DNA of 64,000 nt from Flavobacterium ranwuense (lineage in GTDB: Bacteria > Bacteroidota > Bacteroidia > Flavobacteriales > Flavobacteriaceae), in NCBI RefSeq assembly GCF_004349315.1, contig NZ_SMLH01000004.1, forward strand, positions 248,001 to 312,000, given 5' to 3'. The translations under genes were made by a program, and so were the position numbers. Below are positions 18,114 to 26,762 of the stretch, piece by piece. Below the pieces are notes generated by a model. It made no database searches. It was not told the DNA's origin and was given only the letters and a program-made list of their open reading frames with translations. The stretch's first letter is position 1. Every line of letters starts with the position of its first letter.

Positions 18114-18442
18114 ACGACACTGGATTTAGGGGTGAACTTCAGGTAGCGGTGTACAGGCTTACGGCAGATGATGTAATGGGGATGCCTTTTTCTTGCACCG
18201 ACTTTCATCAGTCCATGTTCTCCATACTTTTTGTTTAGGGAGAAGGTCTGCCATACAATCAGCGAAGCGCCGCCGGCTCCGAGAAACAGGCAGATGTAAG
18301 AATTGACCCCAGCCATGTAAAGTATCATGACCAGGATAAGCGTTCCGAGTAATCCAGCAGCGAAAATGAACAGGTATTGTGCCTTGAGTCCTTTAAATTC
18401 TACTGTTCTTCCGATACCTTTATTGATATTGTAATTGTTCAT
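18110..18442 (-). CDS. traF: Transfer protein TraF (DUF4133)
   Basis: 110 residues, beginning with YNINKGIGRTVEFKGLKAQY, typical of DUF4133/TraF, with two membrane helices at about 27-68. It is the VirB3-like inner-membrane partner of the VirB4 ATPase and, as usual, its gene is directly in front of traG with a 4-bp overlap. Identification is firm from sequence and order. Confidence 0.9.
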   Translation of the reverse strand: MNNYNINKGIGRTVEFKGLKAQYLFIFAAGLLGTLILVMILYMAGVNSYICLFLGAGGASLIVWQTFSLNKKYGEHGLMKVGARKRHPHYIICRKPVHRYLKFTPKSSVV

Positions 18443-18452
18443 ATATCAATTT

Positions 18453-18758
18453 TTAAAGGAAGAATGAACGAAGAATGGTAGCCGCTACAATTAGGAAGAT
18501 ACACGCACCAAACCAGCTTGCCGCAGTCTTACTGGTATCGGGATCTCCGCTGCTGAATTTGTTATACACTTTAACACCGCCGATGAGGCCAACCACTGCT
18601 CCGATGGCGTAGATGAGCTGGGTCGCGGGATCGAAATAGGATGTTACCATCTGGGTTGCTTCATTGATACCCGCTGTACCGTTGCCTTGGGCAAGCGCAC
18701 TGAAACCTATCAGCATTGCCACTGTTGCCAACAGAACTTTTTTTCTTTGTTTTTCCAT
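18453..18758 (-). CDS. traE: Transfer protein TraE (DUF4134)
   Basis: 101 residues with a signal peptide (cleavage near LAQG), then two membrane helices, as in VirB2-like pilin or channel proteins of the DUF4134 family (INEATQMVTSYFDPATQLIYAIGAVVG). It is now the first gene of the traE-Q unit, because a five-gene + strand operon separates it from traD. It therefore needs its own promoter in the 190-bp divergent gap to its right. Confidence 0.9.
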   Translation of the reverse strand: MEKQRKKVLLATVAMLIGFSALAQGNGTAGINEATQMVTSYFDPATQLIYAIGAVVGLIGGVKVYNKFSSGDPDTSKTAASWFGACIFLIVAATILRSFFL

Positions 18759-18948
18759 GGTTAAACAAATTAATTGTTATTGTTTTCCCGCACCCTGCGG
18801 GCTATCGGGACAAAGGTGTTATAGAAATGAAGGCGTTATAAGTATATGTCTTTGAGAGGTAATACTTGGCAGTAAATGACAGGATTTTTGTATATTAGCG
18901 AATTGATCATTATAATAACCTGATGAAATAAGGAAATGCAAATTGCCT
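18759..18948. promoter_or_regulatory. Divergent control region between traE and the defence operon
   Basis: The 190-bp gap must carry promoters in both directions. It contains a small GC hairpin (CCCGCA-ccc-TGCGGG, 18787-18801) close to the traE start and one TGGCA box (18867-18871) in a context AGGTAATACTTGGCAGTAAA, which resembles one end of the phased TGGCA array at 26.56 kb. TTTG at 18887-18890 followed after 20 bp by an AT-rich TATAATAA is a weak promoter candidate for the + strand operon. No full -33/-7 match was found. Confidence 0.35.
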
Positions 18949-20184
18949 ATGAACGACACAGAATCATTATTAACAAAACATACAGTTGGGCCTCAGACGA
19001 TAGGGTTTGATTATCAATTTTACTATTTTATATATCTATCCTTGAACCTAAAATTTGGAGAAAAAATTGGATTTGAGGTCAAAGAAGATATTCATATAGA
19101 TGTGGCTGATGGTACAACGGTTTTACTTCAAATGAAGCATTCTGTCCTCCAAAATGCAGCAGGACAAATTCAAAATTTAACCTCTTTAGATTCTGACTTA
19201 TGGAAAACACTAAGTAATTGGAGTGATTTTATCAAAGTAGATAAAAATAATACAGACAATTTTCTAAATAAGCACATTTTTATTTTAGTGACCAATAAAA
19301 ACCACTGGGATAATAATTTCATTGATGCACTTGAAATTTTTAAAACGGATCTTGATCTTGATAAATTATTAGATATTCTTTCAGCACTGGAGGCAAAAAC
19401 TCAAGATACTATTCTTAAAAGTTACATAAAAAATGTGCGTACTCTGGGTAAGAAAAGGTGTAAGTCTTTTTTTAAAAAATTAGGGATTGAAACTGGTGTT
19501 GATGATATCATACAAAAAATAAAAAACAAGATTTTAGAAAATGTAAAACAGCATAAATTTATTGATCCTGTTTTTGAAAGTCTCTCATCAAACATGTATT
19601 TGGCAAAATTCACTGATATTAAAGACCGAAAAAAGTTTGAAATAAGCTTTGATGATTTCAACATTAGATTTGGCAAGTGTTTCCAGGTTGCATTTGTTAC
19701 AGGATCGCTGCCTCAAAGAAATTTACCAGTATTACTGCCAGAGAATTTGGAAGAGCAGATATTTATTAAACAGCTTATAGATATAGGAGAAGTTGACTCA
19801 GGCTCAATATATATAAGAGATTATACAACTCAAATGCTTAAATTTCTTAATGATTTTACATATTGGTCAGAAGAGAGTTTTTTACTTCCGATGGATGTTG
19901 AAAGTTTCAAGCAGAATAGTATTCAAACGTGGCTGAATGAATTTAAAGTAAAATATAGAAATATTGAAAAGAGAATAAAATTAGGAGAAAACCTCAATGA
20001 CTTAGAGGAGGATATTAAAAGTATGGGATTAGAAATTGTAGATTATGTTAAGAGACAAAATTTACCGATCCCAGGTTTTGCAGCATTAGGGCTTGAATCA
20101 AGCAATGGCCACTATTATGTATTGTCTGATAAACTGGAAATAGGCTGGCACTTAGACTGGAAAGAAAAATACAAGAAATTATGA
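18949..20184 (+). CDS. ABC-three-component system effector: nuclease-like N-terminus with ABC-3C C-terminal domain
   Basis: 411 residues from ATG 18949; a TTG two codons upstream is also in frame. The N-terminus (GFDYQ..., FEVKEDIHI with E43 and D47, then LLQMKH with Q61 and K63) has the E/D...QxK arrangement of PD-(D/E)xK-like nuclease domains (DUF4297/Cap4 style) found in conflict systems. The C-terminal 100 residues end in GHYYVLSDKLEIGWHLDWK, which matches the C-terminal domain of ABC-3C proteins. It overlaps the next gene by 4 bp. DNA cleavage triggered by the ATPase would be the expected action; activity is inferred, not shown. Confidence 0.75.
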   Translation: MNDTESLLTKHTVGPQTIGFDYQFYYFIYLSLNLKFGEKIGFEVKEDIHIDVADGTTVLLQMKHSVLQNAAGQIQNLTSLDSDLWKTLSNWSDFIKVDKNNTDNFLNKHIFILVTNKNHWDNNFIDALEIFKTDLDLDKLLDILSALEAKTQDTILKSYIKNVRTLGKKRCKSFFKKLGIETGVDDIIQKIKNKILENVKQHKFIDPVFESLSSNMYLAKFTDIKDRKKFEISFDDFNIRFGKCFQVAFVTGSLPQRNLPVLLPENLEEQIFIKQLIDIGEVDSGSIYIRDYTTQMLKFLNDFTYWSEESFLLPMDVESFKQNSIQTWLNEFKVKYRNIEKRIKLGENLNDLEEDIKSMGLEIVDYVKRQNLPIPGFAALGLESSNGHYYVLSDKLEIGWHLDWKEKYKKL

Positions 20185-20639
20185 AGGAAGTTTACTATGT
20201 GTATAATAATGAAGCTATAGCAAGCTGTGTGTTTTTGTCAATCTTGGATAAAATTGAAAGTATTGATATCGCTCGAAGCTGTTTAATTTTACCTTTTTTA
20301 TTAGATGATAAAACTGTCAGTTTTATAAAAAAAAATAATAGTACAGAATGCAATTTGGAACACCTCGTTAATATTAACCAAAGATTGTTTGCTTCATTCA
20401 ATAAAAGATATTTATCATTATTGCCTGTATCAATTAACTCGTTAATAATTCTAAAAAAAGGAGAACAATTGTATGTCAATGACAATATAATAAGAAAAAG
20501 TAATACTAAAATTAATATTGATGTTGAAGAATTAGGCGATCGATTTTCAAAACTAATGGAGGTTATTCCAGTTTTTTTATCACTTATTGAAAATTATTCG
20601 ACTAATCAACTTTACAGAATACTAAAGGTCCAATTATGA
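20181..20639 (+). CDS. ABC-three-component system middle component
   Basis: 152 residues, AT-rich, no membrane segment. It overlaps the effector gene by 4 bp (ATGA) and the ATPase gene by 4 bp (ATGA). Size, place and start (YYVYNNEAIASCVFLSILDKI) fit the short middle-component proteins of ABC-3C systems, which are thought to link effector and ATPase. Sequence alone is weakly conserved, so the call rests largely on the neighbours. Confidence 0.75.
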   Translation: MKEVYYVYNNEAIASCVFLSILDKIESIDIARSCLILPFLLDDKTVSFIKKNNSTECNLEHLVNINQRLFASFNKRYLSLLPVSINSLIILKKGEQLYVNDNIIRKSNTKINIDVEELGDRFSKLMEVIPVFLSLIENYSTNQLYRILKVQL

Positions 20640-22504
20640 AATTCACACTCCACGAAATAAAATTATGGTTTAAAAATGATTTTTCTGAATCAAAAAGTTA
20701 TGAATTCCTTCCTAACAAGGTCAATGTAATTACTGGAAATGCTACTACAGGTAAATCAAGTTTTTGGAGCATTATAGACTATTGTCTCTTATCAGGAAAA
20801 GTAAACCTTCCTAATACTATTTATGAAAAAGCTTTGTGGTTTGGTATCCGATTTACGATAAATGACAAAGAAATTTCTATTGTAAGAAAAGCGCCTGAGA
20901 AAGGGGCTCCTGCATCTGATCTTATATTTAAAGAAGGGGGATTTCCGGATAATTTTGAAATTAAAACACCAATTGAAGAAGCAAAAACTTTTTTAGATAA
21001 TGAATTTGGAATTAATGATGCTTTAAGATTTCCTTATGGCAATGAGTTTGGTAAATCCTCGCTTAATATTTCATATAGACATTTCCTATTATTTAACGCT
21101 TTAACTGAAACTGTTATTGGTGCTCCTGAAACATACTTTGATACAATTTTCTTCGGTAAAGAAGAATATGAAAATGCACTTAGCCATATTTTTGATTTAG
21201 TGATAGGAGTAAATGATTTGGAAAATTTAAAAGCACTTGAACGTCTTAAGGAAATTGAAAATGACTTAAAAAAAATTCAAAGTCAAAATAAAAGTAATGA
21301 AACCAAAGAGAAAAACTTTGGTGTTAGTGTACGTAGACTGCTGGATAAATGCAAAGAATACAGTTTTGTTGAATTTGACTATTACAGTGAAACTACTGAA
21401 GAGGCTTTAGTTACAATTCAGGAAGTAATTGAAAACACAAAGCAGAAAGCATCTAATTCTAACTTGTTTTTAGAATTAGATATACTGAACAAAGATCGTA
21501 GTAGAGTCCAAGGACAGATAAATGCTGTAACCCAGTACCAAAGGGAGTACGATCTATACAGAAGAAATTTAAATAAATCAGCAGACAGCTTGCAGCCTAT
21601 TGAATTTCTTAATAAAAATCTGTCTGACCAGCTGGTAAACTCTTATGAGACAAAACTTTTTCTCGATTCCCTTCAAATATCTCTATATAATATCAAAAGT
21701 TCGCTTACAAAAAAAGTTACTGAACCTGTAAAAGTAGATGGTGATGTTAAGGAATTAAAAGATCAGTTAAAGACTATTAATGATAAAATTGAGGAATTAA
21801 CTAAAATTCAGAAAAGCTATCTGGCAGAAGGCCAAAAATTCATTGTGTTAGGTGAAATAAAAAATGCGTATGAACAATTGCTTAAGCGTGAAGTTGCTAA
21901 ACCAATTGATGCGGTTAAACTCAATAGGCTAAGTGAAGAGAAAGATAGACTATCTAAGATACCAGGGGAAACTTCGCAGATAAAATATACTATGCGGACA
22001 TTTTTAAACGACTGTATACAGCGTAATTTTGATCTTTTAAAATCCCTGCCCGCATATAAGGATAGTAAATTGGATTTCAATACCGAGAAAATGATTTTAC
22101 AGCTTATTCCTAAAGGACAGCTGTTTCCTTTAGATAATGTTGGAAGTAAATCTAATTATATGTTTATGCACTTATGTGTTTATTTAGGACTGCATGAACA
22201 CATGATTAATATACAGCAGGATCACGTTCCTCAGTTTTTATTTATTGATCAGCCAAGTATTCCTTATTATGCTAGTGATAATCAAAAAGGGAATGATGAT
22301 AAAACTAAGCTGCTTGACGCTTTCACATTACTAAACTCTTTTATTGAATATATAAATAAAACAAAAAAGCAGTCCTTCCAAATATTCATGGTTGAGCATG
22401 CGTCTAAAGATTATTGGATTGAAAACAATTTATCATATTTTCATACAGTAGATGAATTTAATGATGGTAAGGGGTTAATTCCTCAAAATATTTACAACAA
22501 TTAA
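20636..22504 (+). CDS. ABC-three-component system ATPase (DUF3732, SMC/RecN-like)
   Basis: 622-residue ABC ATPase of the SMC/Rad50 type. Walker A GNATTGKS is at residues 34-41. A long helical coiled-coil region spans about 180-430. The C-terminal half holds the Walker B-like FLFIDQPSIPYY, where Gln replaces the usual Glu after Asp, as in the DUF3732 family. The head motifs and length (about 620) agree with DUF3732 ATPases of ABC-3C conflict systems. It probably senses invading or damaged DNA and licenses the effector (inference). It is followed after 3 bp by a nucleoid-associated protein gene. Confidence 0.88.
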   Translation: MKFTLHEIKLWFKNDFSESKSYEFLPNKVNVITGNATTGKSSFWSIIDYCLLSGKVNLPNTIYEKALWFGIRFTINDKEISIVRKAPEKGAPASDLIFKEGGFPDNFEIKTPIEEAKTFLDNEFGINDALRFPYGNEFGKSSLNISYRHFLLFNALTETVIGAPETYFDTIFFGKEEYENALSHIFDLVIGVNDLENLKALERLKEIENDLKKIQSQNKSNETKEKNFGVSVRRLLDKCKEYSFVEFDYYSETTEEALVTIQEVIENTKQKASNSNLFLELDILNKDRSRVQGQINAVTQYQREYDLYRRNLNKSADSLQPIEFLNKNLSDQLVNSYETKLFLDSLQISLYNIKSSLTKKVTEPVKVDGDVKELKDQLKTINDKIEELTKIQKSYLAEGQKFIVLGEIKNAYEQLLKREVAKPIDAVKLNRLSEEKDRLSKIPGETSQIKYTMRTFLNDCIQRNFDLLKSLPAYKDSKLDFNTEKMILQLIPKGQLFPLDNVGSKSNYMFMHLCVYLGLHEHMINIQQDHVPQFLFIDQPSIPYYASDNQKGNDDKTKLLDAFTLLNSFIEYINKTKKQSFQIFMVEHASKDYWIENNLSYFHTVDEFNDGKGLIPQNIYNN

Positions 22505-22507
22505 TTT

Positions 22508-23548
22508 ATGGACAATATATCACTGGGAAAAATAGACAAGCTAATCATCCATTATATTGGTAACAAAAACAGTGGTGATGGAGTTAGATTTGCAGAGGAA
22601 TTGACAGATTTTAGCAAAGTAGAAGAACATTTAAGCAACCTACTGGTTTCAAATTTCAAAGCAGAAGAATTATATCATTTTTATTTTGATCCAAATTTGA
22701 ATCTTAATCCGATTTATCAGTTTGCAAGTTCACTTTTTAGGAATGAACAATCATATATAGAAGAATCAAAAAATGTCGGAAGATATCTATATGATAAAAG
22801 TACACACCCTAATATAAAAGGTGGAGAATTATTCGTTGTGTATATAAAAGATTGTCAACTGAACGATGAGATTGTTGACTGTATCGTACTGTTTAAATCT
22901 GAAAATAAGGATACAATTCTCAAGATTAATAGTACAAATAAGGGATTTGACTTGACAGATATTTCGGGTTTAAATATTAATAGACTTGACAAAGGATGTC
23001 TGATTTTTAACACTGAAAAAGAGGAAGGCTTTATTGTATCTATTATTGATAATACTAATAAAGGTTCTGAAGCTCAATACTGGAAAGATGACTTCTTAAG
23101 TGTCCGACCTAAAAAAGATGACTTCCATCAGACAAATCAATTTTTAGGCATCGCAAAACAATTTGTAACTACGAAACTTTCTGATGACTTTGATGATATA
23201 AGCAAAACTGATAAGATAGATTTTTTGAATCGTTCGGTCGATTACTTTAAGAAGCACGAAACTTTTAATAAATCTGAATTTGAAGAAGAAGTATTTGGAG
23301 ATACTAATGTAATTGAATCCTTTAGAAAATTTGACAACAGTTACAGGGAAGATAATGAATTAGACTTAAAAGATAATTTTCAAATTTCGTCTCAGGCTGT
23401 TAAAAAGCAGTCACGAGTCTTTAAAAGTGTTTTAAAACTCGATCAAAATTTTCATGTTTATATTCACGGAAATAAAAATTTAATAGAAAAAGGGGTTGAA
23501 AATGATGGTAGGAAATATTATAAAATTTATTTCGAAGAAGAAAAGTAG
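22508..23548 (+). CDS. Nucleoid-associated protein (YejK/NdpA family)
   Basis: 346 residues with no signal or membrane segment. The pattern of the 37-kDa nucleoid-associated family is seen in IDKLIIHYIGNKNSGDG..., ELYHFYFDPNLNLNPIYQFA, KGGELFVVYIKDCQL and the C-terminal YKIYFEEE. Family members bind DNA on the nucleoid. The gene starts 3 bp after the ATPase stop and ends 5 bp before the next start, so it belongs to the same transcript. Presence of this family inside an ABC-3C operon is unusual. It may present or sense DNA for the system, or be an accessory or immunity factor (inference). Confidence 0.8.
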   Translation: MDNISLGKIDKLIIHYIGNKNSGDGVRFAEELTDFSKVEEHLSNLLVSNFKAEELYHFYFDPNLNLNPIYQFASSLFRNEQSYIEESKNVGRYLYDKSTHPNIKGGELFVVYIKDCQLNDEIVDCIVLFKSENKDTILKINSTNKGFDLTDISGLNINRLDKGCLIFNTEKEEGFIVSIIDNTNKGSEAQYWKDDFLSVRPKKDDFHQTNQFLGIAKQFVTTKLSDDFDDISKTDKIDFLNRSVDYFKKHETFNKSEFEEEVFGDTNVIESFRKFDNSYREDNELDLKDNFQISSQAVKKQSRVFKSVLKLDQNFHVYIHGNKNLIEKGVENDGRKYYKIYFEEEK

Positions 23549-23553
23549 AATAT

Positions 23554-24354
23554 ATGGCTAGCATTAAACATCCAGTATTTGAGACTCATATATTAGAAGG
23601 AATGTGTCGAACAATAGGTGATACAGTAACAGGTTTATCCGGAACAGAAATTGGTCAGATTCTATTAAACTCCAACATACCTGATATTGATCCACAAAAC
23701 ACTAAGTGGAAACGATTGTATAGTGCATTTGCAGATTGGCAGAATAAGCATCAATGTTCAAATCATATTCTCAGGTTTATTCAAGATGCCTTGCAACCTG
23801 TAAGATATATTGGAAAGGAAGAAACTTTCCATAATAGAAGATTAGAAATTAATAAAAGATTGTCTTTTATTGGAACAGAACTTACCGAGGCTGGAAAATA
23901 TAAAGAAGTAGAAAAAGCTACGACAATTGCAGAAGCAGAGCAAAGGGCAAATCGCTTAAAGCATAAGTTAGAAATCCGAAACGTGCATGCAACAATATTT
24001 GAGTATTGCAAAGCTGAGTTGTTAGTAGAGAACTATTTTCATTCAGTTTTTGAGGCTACAAAGAGTATAGCAGATAGGTTAAGGCAAATGACAGGACTTT
24101 ATGCAGATGGTAATGCTTTGGTAGAAACTGCTTTTTCAACTAGTAATCCAATGATTCGAATAAACTATTTAAGGAACGATACTGATAGAAGTGAACACAT
24201 TGGGCTTTGCAATCTAATAAAAGGTATTTTCGGTTTAATAAGAAACGCAACAGCACATGAACCTAAAATTAAGTTTGAGATTACGGAAGAGGAAGCCCTT
24301 GATATTCTAAATACAATATCATTTATTCAGAAACGACTTGATAAAGCCATATGA
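23554..24354 (+). CDS. TIGR02391 (Ymh-type) protein with HEPN RNase motif
   Basis: 266 residues. The C-terminal third matches the TIGR02391/Ymh family. It contains RNATAH at residues 230-235, the R-x4-H motif of HEPN ribonucleases, within a helical domain preceded by FEATKSIADRLRQMTG. The N-terminal part is helical and unassigned. HEPN proteins are RNA-cleaving toxins or effectors in many phage-defence systems, so this is likely a second effector of the operon, acting by RNA cleavage and growth arrest (inference). It ends in a shared terminator facing traD. Confidence 0.8.
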   Translation: MASIKHPVFETHILEGMCRTIGDTVTGLSGTEIGQILLNSNIPDIDPQNTKWKRLYSAFADWQNKHQCSNHILRFIQDALQPVRYIGKEETFHNRRLEINKRLSFIGTELTEAGKYKEVEKATTIAEAEQRANRLKHKLEIRNVHATIFEYCKAELLVENYFHSVFEATKSIADRLRQMTGLYADGNALVETAFSTSNPMIRINYLRNDTDRSEHIGLCNLIKGIFGLIRNATAHEPKIKFEITEEEALDILNTISFIQKRLDKAI

Positions 24355-24355
24355 T

Positions 24356-24386
24356 ATATTGGAGAGTTATATAAACTCCCCAATAT
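24356..24386. terminator. Bidirectional terminator between the defence operon and traD
   Basis: ATATTGGAGAGTT (24356-24368) pairs with AACTCCCCAATAT (24374-24386), one mismatch, 5-nt loop. It lies between two convergent genes and includes the last codons of traD, so it can end transcription from both sides. Confidence 0.65.
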
Positions 24387-24999
24387 CAAACTCTCCCAAA
24401 TCATTTTTCCGCAAAGTGGAAGAACCGGCATCCGTTTCAGAAGAAAGACTCCCGTCCAATAGCTCGGCTATCTTACGGGAGGCACTTTCCATGGAATTTT
24501 CCAGCAGGCTGAATAATTCGGTTCCCTGTATTTTCTGAACAATAGCAACCGCTGTTTCCTTTTGAGATGGCTCCAATTTTTCTTTTTGCAGCAGCAACCC
24601 CACGGAGCTTAGTTCTTCAAAGGTAACCCCTTGGGCAAAACCGTAATCCCCACTGGATATTCCGTACCTGTTCCATTCTTCTTCCTCTTCCTCAAAATCA
24701 GGCATGTTTCTGAAAATATCGTCCAGTTCTTCCTGCGGAATTTCTATGTCAAAACCGTTTTCGCCGGTTTCTGATTCAAAATTATCAATCTCCTTTACTG
24801 GCTCTTCGTTTAGGGTTTTGGAGGTCCTATTTGGCACCGAAAGGCTTCTCGTTGGTTTGGGAATGCCCATTATTTCAGGCAGATTGGGATTTACGAATGG
24901 TGGCTGCTCTTGTTTTGAAACCACCTTTTTTATGATGATCTTGTCCTTTGTTAAAAGGACAATGACGATCAGCAGACATATAACAATCAACACTTCCAT
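24367..24999 (-). CDS. traD: Conjugal transfer protein TraD
   Basis: 210 residues with a short N-terminal membrane anchor (EVLIVICLLIVIVLL), then an acidic, Pro-rich, largely unstructured chain with FDIEIPQEELDDIFRNMP and a helical C-terminus. This fits the TraD protein of Bacteroidota elements, which is unrelated to the F-plasmid coupling protein of the same name. It follows the DUF3408 gene by 2 bp. In the canonical order traE would be next; here the defence operon intervenes. Confidence 0.8.
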   Translation of the reverse strand: MEVLIVICLLIVIVLLTKDKIIIKKVVSKQEQPPFVNPNLPEIMGIPKPTRSLSVPNRTSKTLNEEPVKEIDNFESETGENGFDIEIPQEELDDIFRNMPDFEEEEEEWNRYGISSGDYGFAQGVTFEELSSVGLLLQKEKLEPSQKETAVAIVQKIQGTELFSLLENSMESASRKIAELLDGSLSSETDAGSSTLRKNDLGEFDIGEFI

Positions 25000-25001
25000 G
25001 G

Positions 25002-25409
25002 CTAAAAAATTGGTTTATGCTTATCATTATAACTCTTAGTAATCTGTTCTCCAAACTCTTGAAAATGGTACTCTAACAAATTATCCAAATAGGCATAAAT
25101 AGTGATCTTGTCTTCACCGATAACCTGTATGATACGGGACATCTTCTCGTGAAAATCAGGACGTATGTATACCGATTTTCCATTTCGGGCATTGGTTTCA
25201 GCTCTTTTGAAAAATATTTTTTCGTAATCCGTTTCATTTATCTTTTTTACCTTGCTTCGCTCTTTGATTACCAGTTTTTCTTGTTCTGGCTCTTTTGCTT
25301 GTTCACCGGGAATTTGCATACCTTCCTTTTTCACGCCATCCTCCATTATAGCCATCATCAGCTCTTCGTCGATTTCAGGCGTAACTTTTTCCTTATTATC
25401 TTTTTGCAT
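25002..25409 (-). CDS. DUF3408 transfer protein (TraB/TraC position)
   Basis: 135 residues. The conserved C-terminal DUF3408 part is FFKRAETNARNGKSVYIRPDFHEKMSRIIQVIGEDKITIYAYLDNLLEYHF, with a ribbon-helix-helix-like look. The N-terminal half is charged and probably disordered. It sits 4 bp after traA and 2 bp before traD. Such proteins may bind DNA near oriT or the partition-like ATPase (inference). I leave the symbol open because TraB/TraC naming varies between elements. Confidence 0.82.
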   Translation of the reverse strand: MQKDNKEKVTPEIDEELMMAIMEDGVKKEGMQIPGEQAKEPEQEKLVIKERSKVKKINETDYEKIFFKRAETNARNGKSVYIRPDFHEKMSRIIQVIGEDKITIYAYLDNLLEYHFQEFGEQITKSYNDKHKPIF

Positions 25410-25413
25410 AGAA

Positions 25414-26181
25414 TTATAATTGAATTGTTCTTAAAAACTCAGTCATAAACTGGTCTAATCGACAGGCTTTCATCAGCCGCTTGTCTGGAGGCAGTATGGT
25501 AGAACGAAAAACGGTCTTAGCAACTGCTTCACTTTCCTTGCGAAAACGCATGCTGTTCATAATCTGGGATTGCATAAAGCTTAGTCCGAGATCGCTGATG
25601 AGTTCGTTGTAGATGTCATATAGCGGTGAGCGTTCACGCCCATCCACCTGATTCCAAAACAGGCTGATATTTTCTATAGATGTTTCTCCCTTTTTCATGA
25701 TTACGTCCGTCATCAACTGCGTAAAAACGAGTGTACTTTCCATGACCAAACGGTCCGCCGTAATAGGCGTGAAAATATGGTGCATTCCTGCCAAAGCTTT
25801 TAAAATCCCAGGCGTATTCACCGTTCCTGGAAGGTCAAAAAAGATAACATCGATGGGCACTGTCGACGACTCTGCGAAGTCATGTGCAGCTTCCAGCAGG
25901 CCTTCAGCTTTATGCTTCATAATAGGATAAGCTTTTTTGTTAATGGTTGTGAACTGCTTATAAGCTATCCGCTTGAATACATCGTTTTCCATGACCATAG
26001 CCATATCACGGGTACGCATTTTAATCAAACTGTATTGCGGAAAGTCACAATCAAATATGGCTACATTATAGCCGAGCCGGTAGTGTAATATACTGGCAGC
26101 AATTGCTGTAAATGTACTTTTGCCAACACCTCCCTTTTGAGAAGAAAAGGCAACAAATAGTGTTTTGTGTTTTGTCTTCAT
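25414..26181 (-). CDS. traA: TraA, ParA-family ATPase
   Basis: 255 residues with a deviant Walker A, SSQKGGVGKST, at about 13-23, then AIFDCDFPQYS (switch I region) and VIFFDLPGTVNTPG (Walker B). This is a ParA/MinD-type ATPase, the first gene of the tra set in Bacteroidota conjugative elements. It may position the element or relaxosome in the cell (inference). It is transcribed leftwards with the DUF3408 and traD genes. Its leader contains a 34-bp-spaced direct repeat. Confidence 0.92.
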   Translation of the reverse strand: MKTKHKTLFVAFSSQKGGVGKSTFTAIAASILHYRLGYNVAIFDCDFPQYSLIKMRTRDMAMVMENDVFKRIAYKQFTTINKKAYPIMKHKAEGLLEAAHDFAESSTVPIDVIFFDLPGTVNTPGILKALAGMHHIFTPITADRLVMESTLVFTQLMTDVIMKKGETSIENISLFWNQVDGRERSPLYDIYNELISDLGLSFMQSQIMNSMRFRKESEAVAKTVFRSTILPPDKRLMKACRLDQFMTEFLRTIQL

Positions 26182-26233
26182 TTGTATATCTGTTTTTAAT
26201 TATATATTCACCTACAATGATCTACACCATCCT

Positions 26234-26300
26234 ATGTATGACATCATCTATATGGCACTGCACATATTTATACATCTTCTTATATACTTGTCTGCACATA
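26234..26300 (-). repeat. Degenerate direct repeats in the traA leader
   Basis: CTGCACATA occurs exactly at 26258-26266 and 26292-26300, 34 bp apart. The 24 bases before each copy are also similar (TGTATGACATCATCTATAT versus TTTATACATCTTCTTATAT). They lie 53-120 bp upstream of the traA start and could bind a regulator of transfer. The remaining bases to 26560 show no gene and no clear structure. Confidence 0.45.
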
Positions 26301-26560
26301 AACCCATTTTCATACATCAGCGACTATTTATATCCGTATCTCTGTATAATTGTCCGTCCGCGCATAGAAAGCAATCTATTCAAATACTGACCTGCATAAT
26401 GTTAATCATTTGCATATAGGAATCTGAATACCTATGATTTTAAGTCCTTAACTAGTGTTCTATGTAGCTACACAATTGCGGTGGTACATATAGCACTAAG
26501 CCTGAATGCTAGTACAAAGAAATGCAGATAAATACCCGCTCATATCAACCTGTCCCTCAT

Positions 26561-26585
26561 TGGCATTAGGTGGCACTCTTTGGCA
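26561..26585 (+). promoter_or_regulatory. Phased TGGCA array, copy 1
   Basis: TGGCA occurs at 26561, 26571 and 26581, exactly 10 bp apart, so all copies face the same side of the helix. The array lies between divergent traA and mobA. A matching array in the opposite orientation lies at 29317-29351 in the next divergent gap. This is the kind of site bound cooperatively by a regulator or relaxosome accessory protein (inference). Confidence 0.6.
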
Positions 26586-26688
26586 GTGAAACACACTGCA
26601 ATGGTTCCATTTTGACGGCTTTACTTTGTAAAGGTTTTGATAAGTCGAACAGATGAAAAGCTTAAATCAATTTGTGGGTAACAACCGG

Positions 26689-26743
26689 AACGGCCTCAAG
26701 CCGTTTTTCCCTGCTAACTTTAATCCGCCTGGAAGGGCGGATT
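26689..26743 (+). other. Two hairpins next to the putative oriT
   Basis: AACGGC-ctcaa-GCCGTT (26689-26705, followed by T residues) and AATCCGCC-tggaag-GGCGGATT (26722-26743, followed by a pyrimidine tract) are strong short hairpins just upstream of the long inverted repeat. They may act as terminators that insulate the oriT region, or as parts of oriT. Confidence 0.55.
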
Positions 26744-26762
26744 TTCCTTTCACCCGAAAGGA

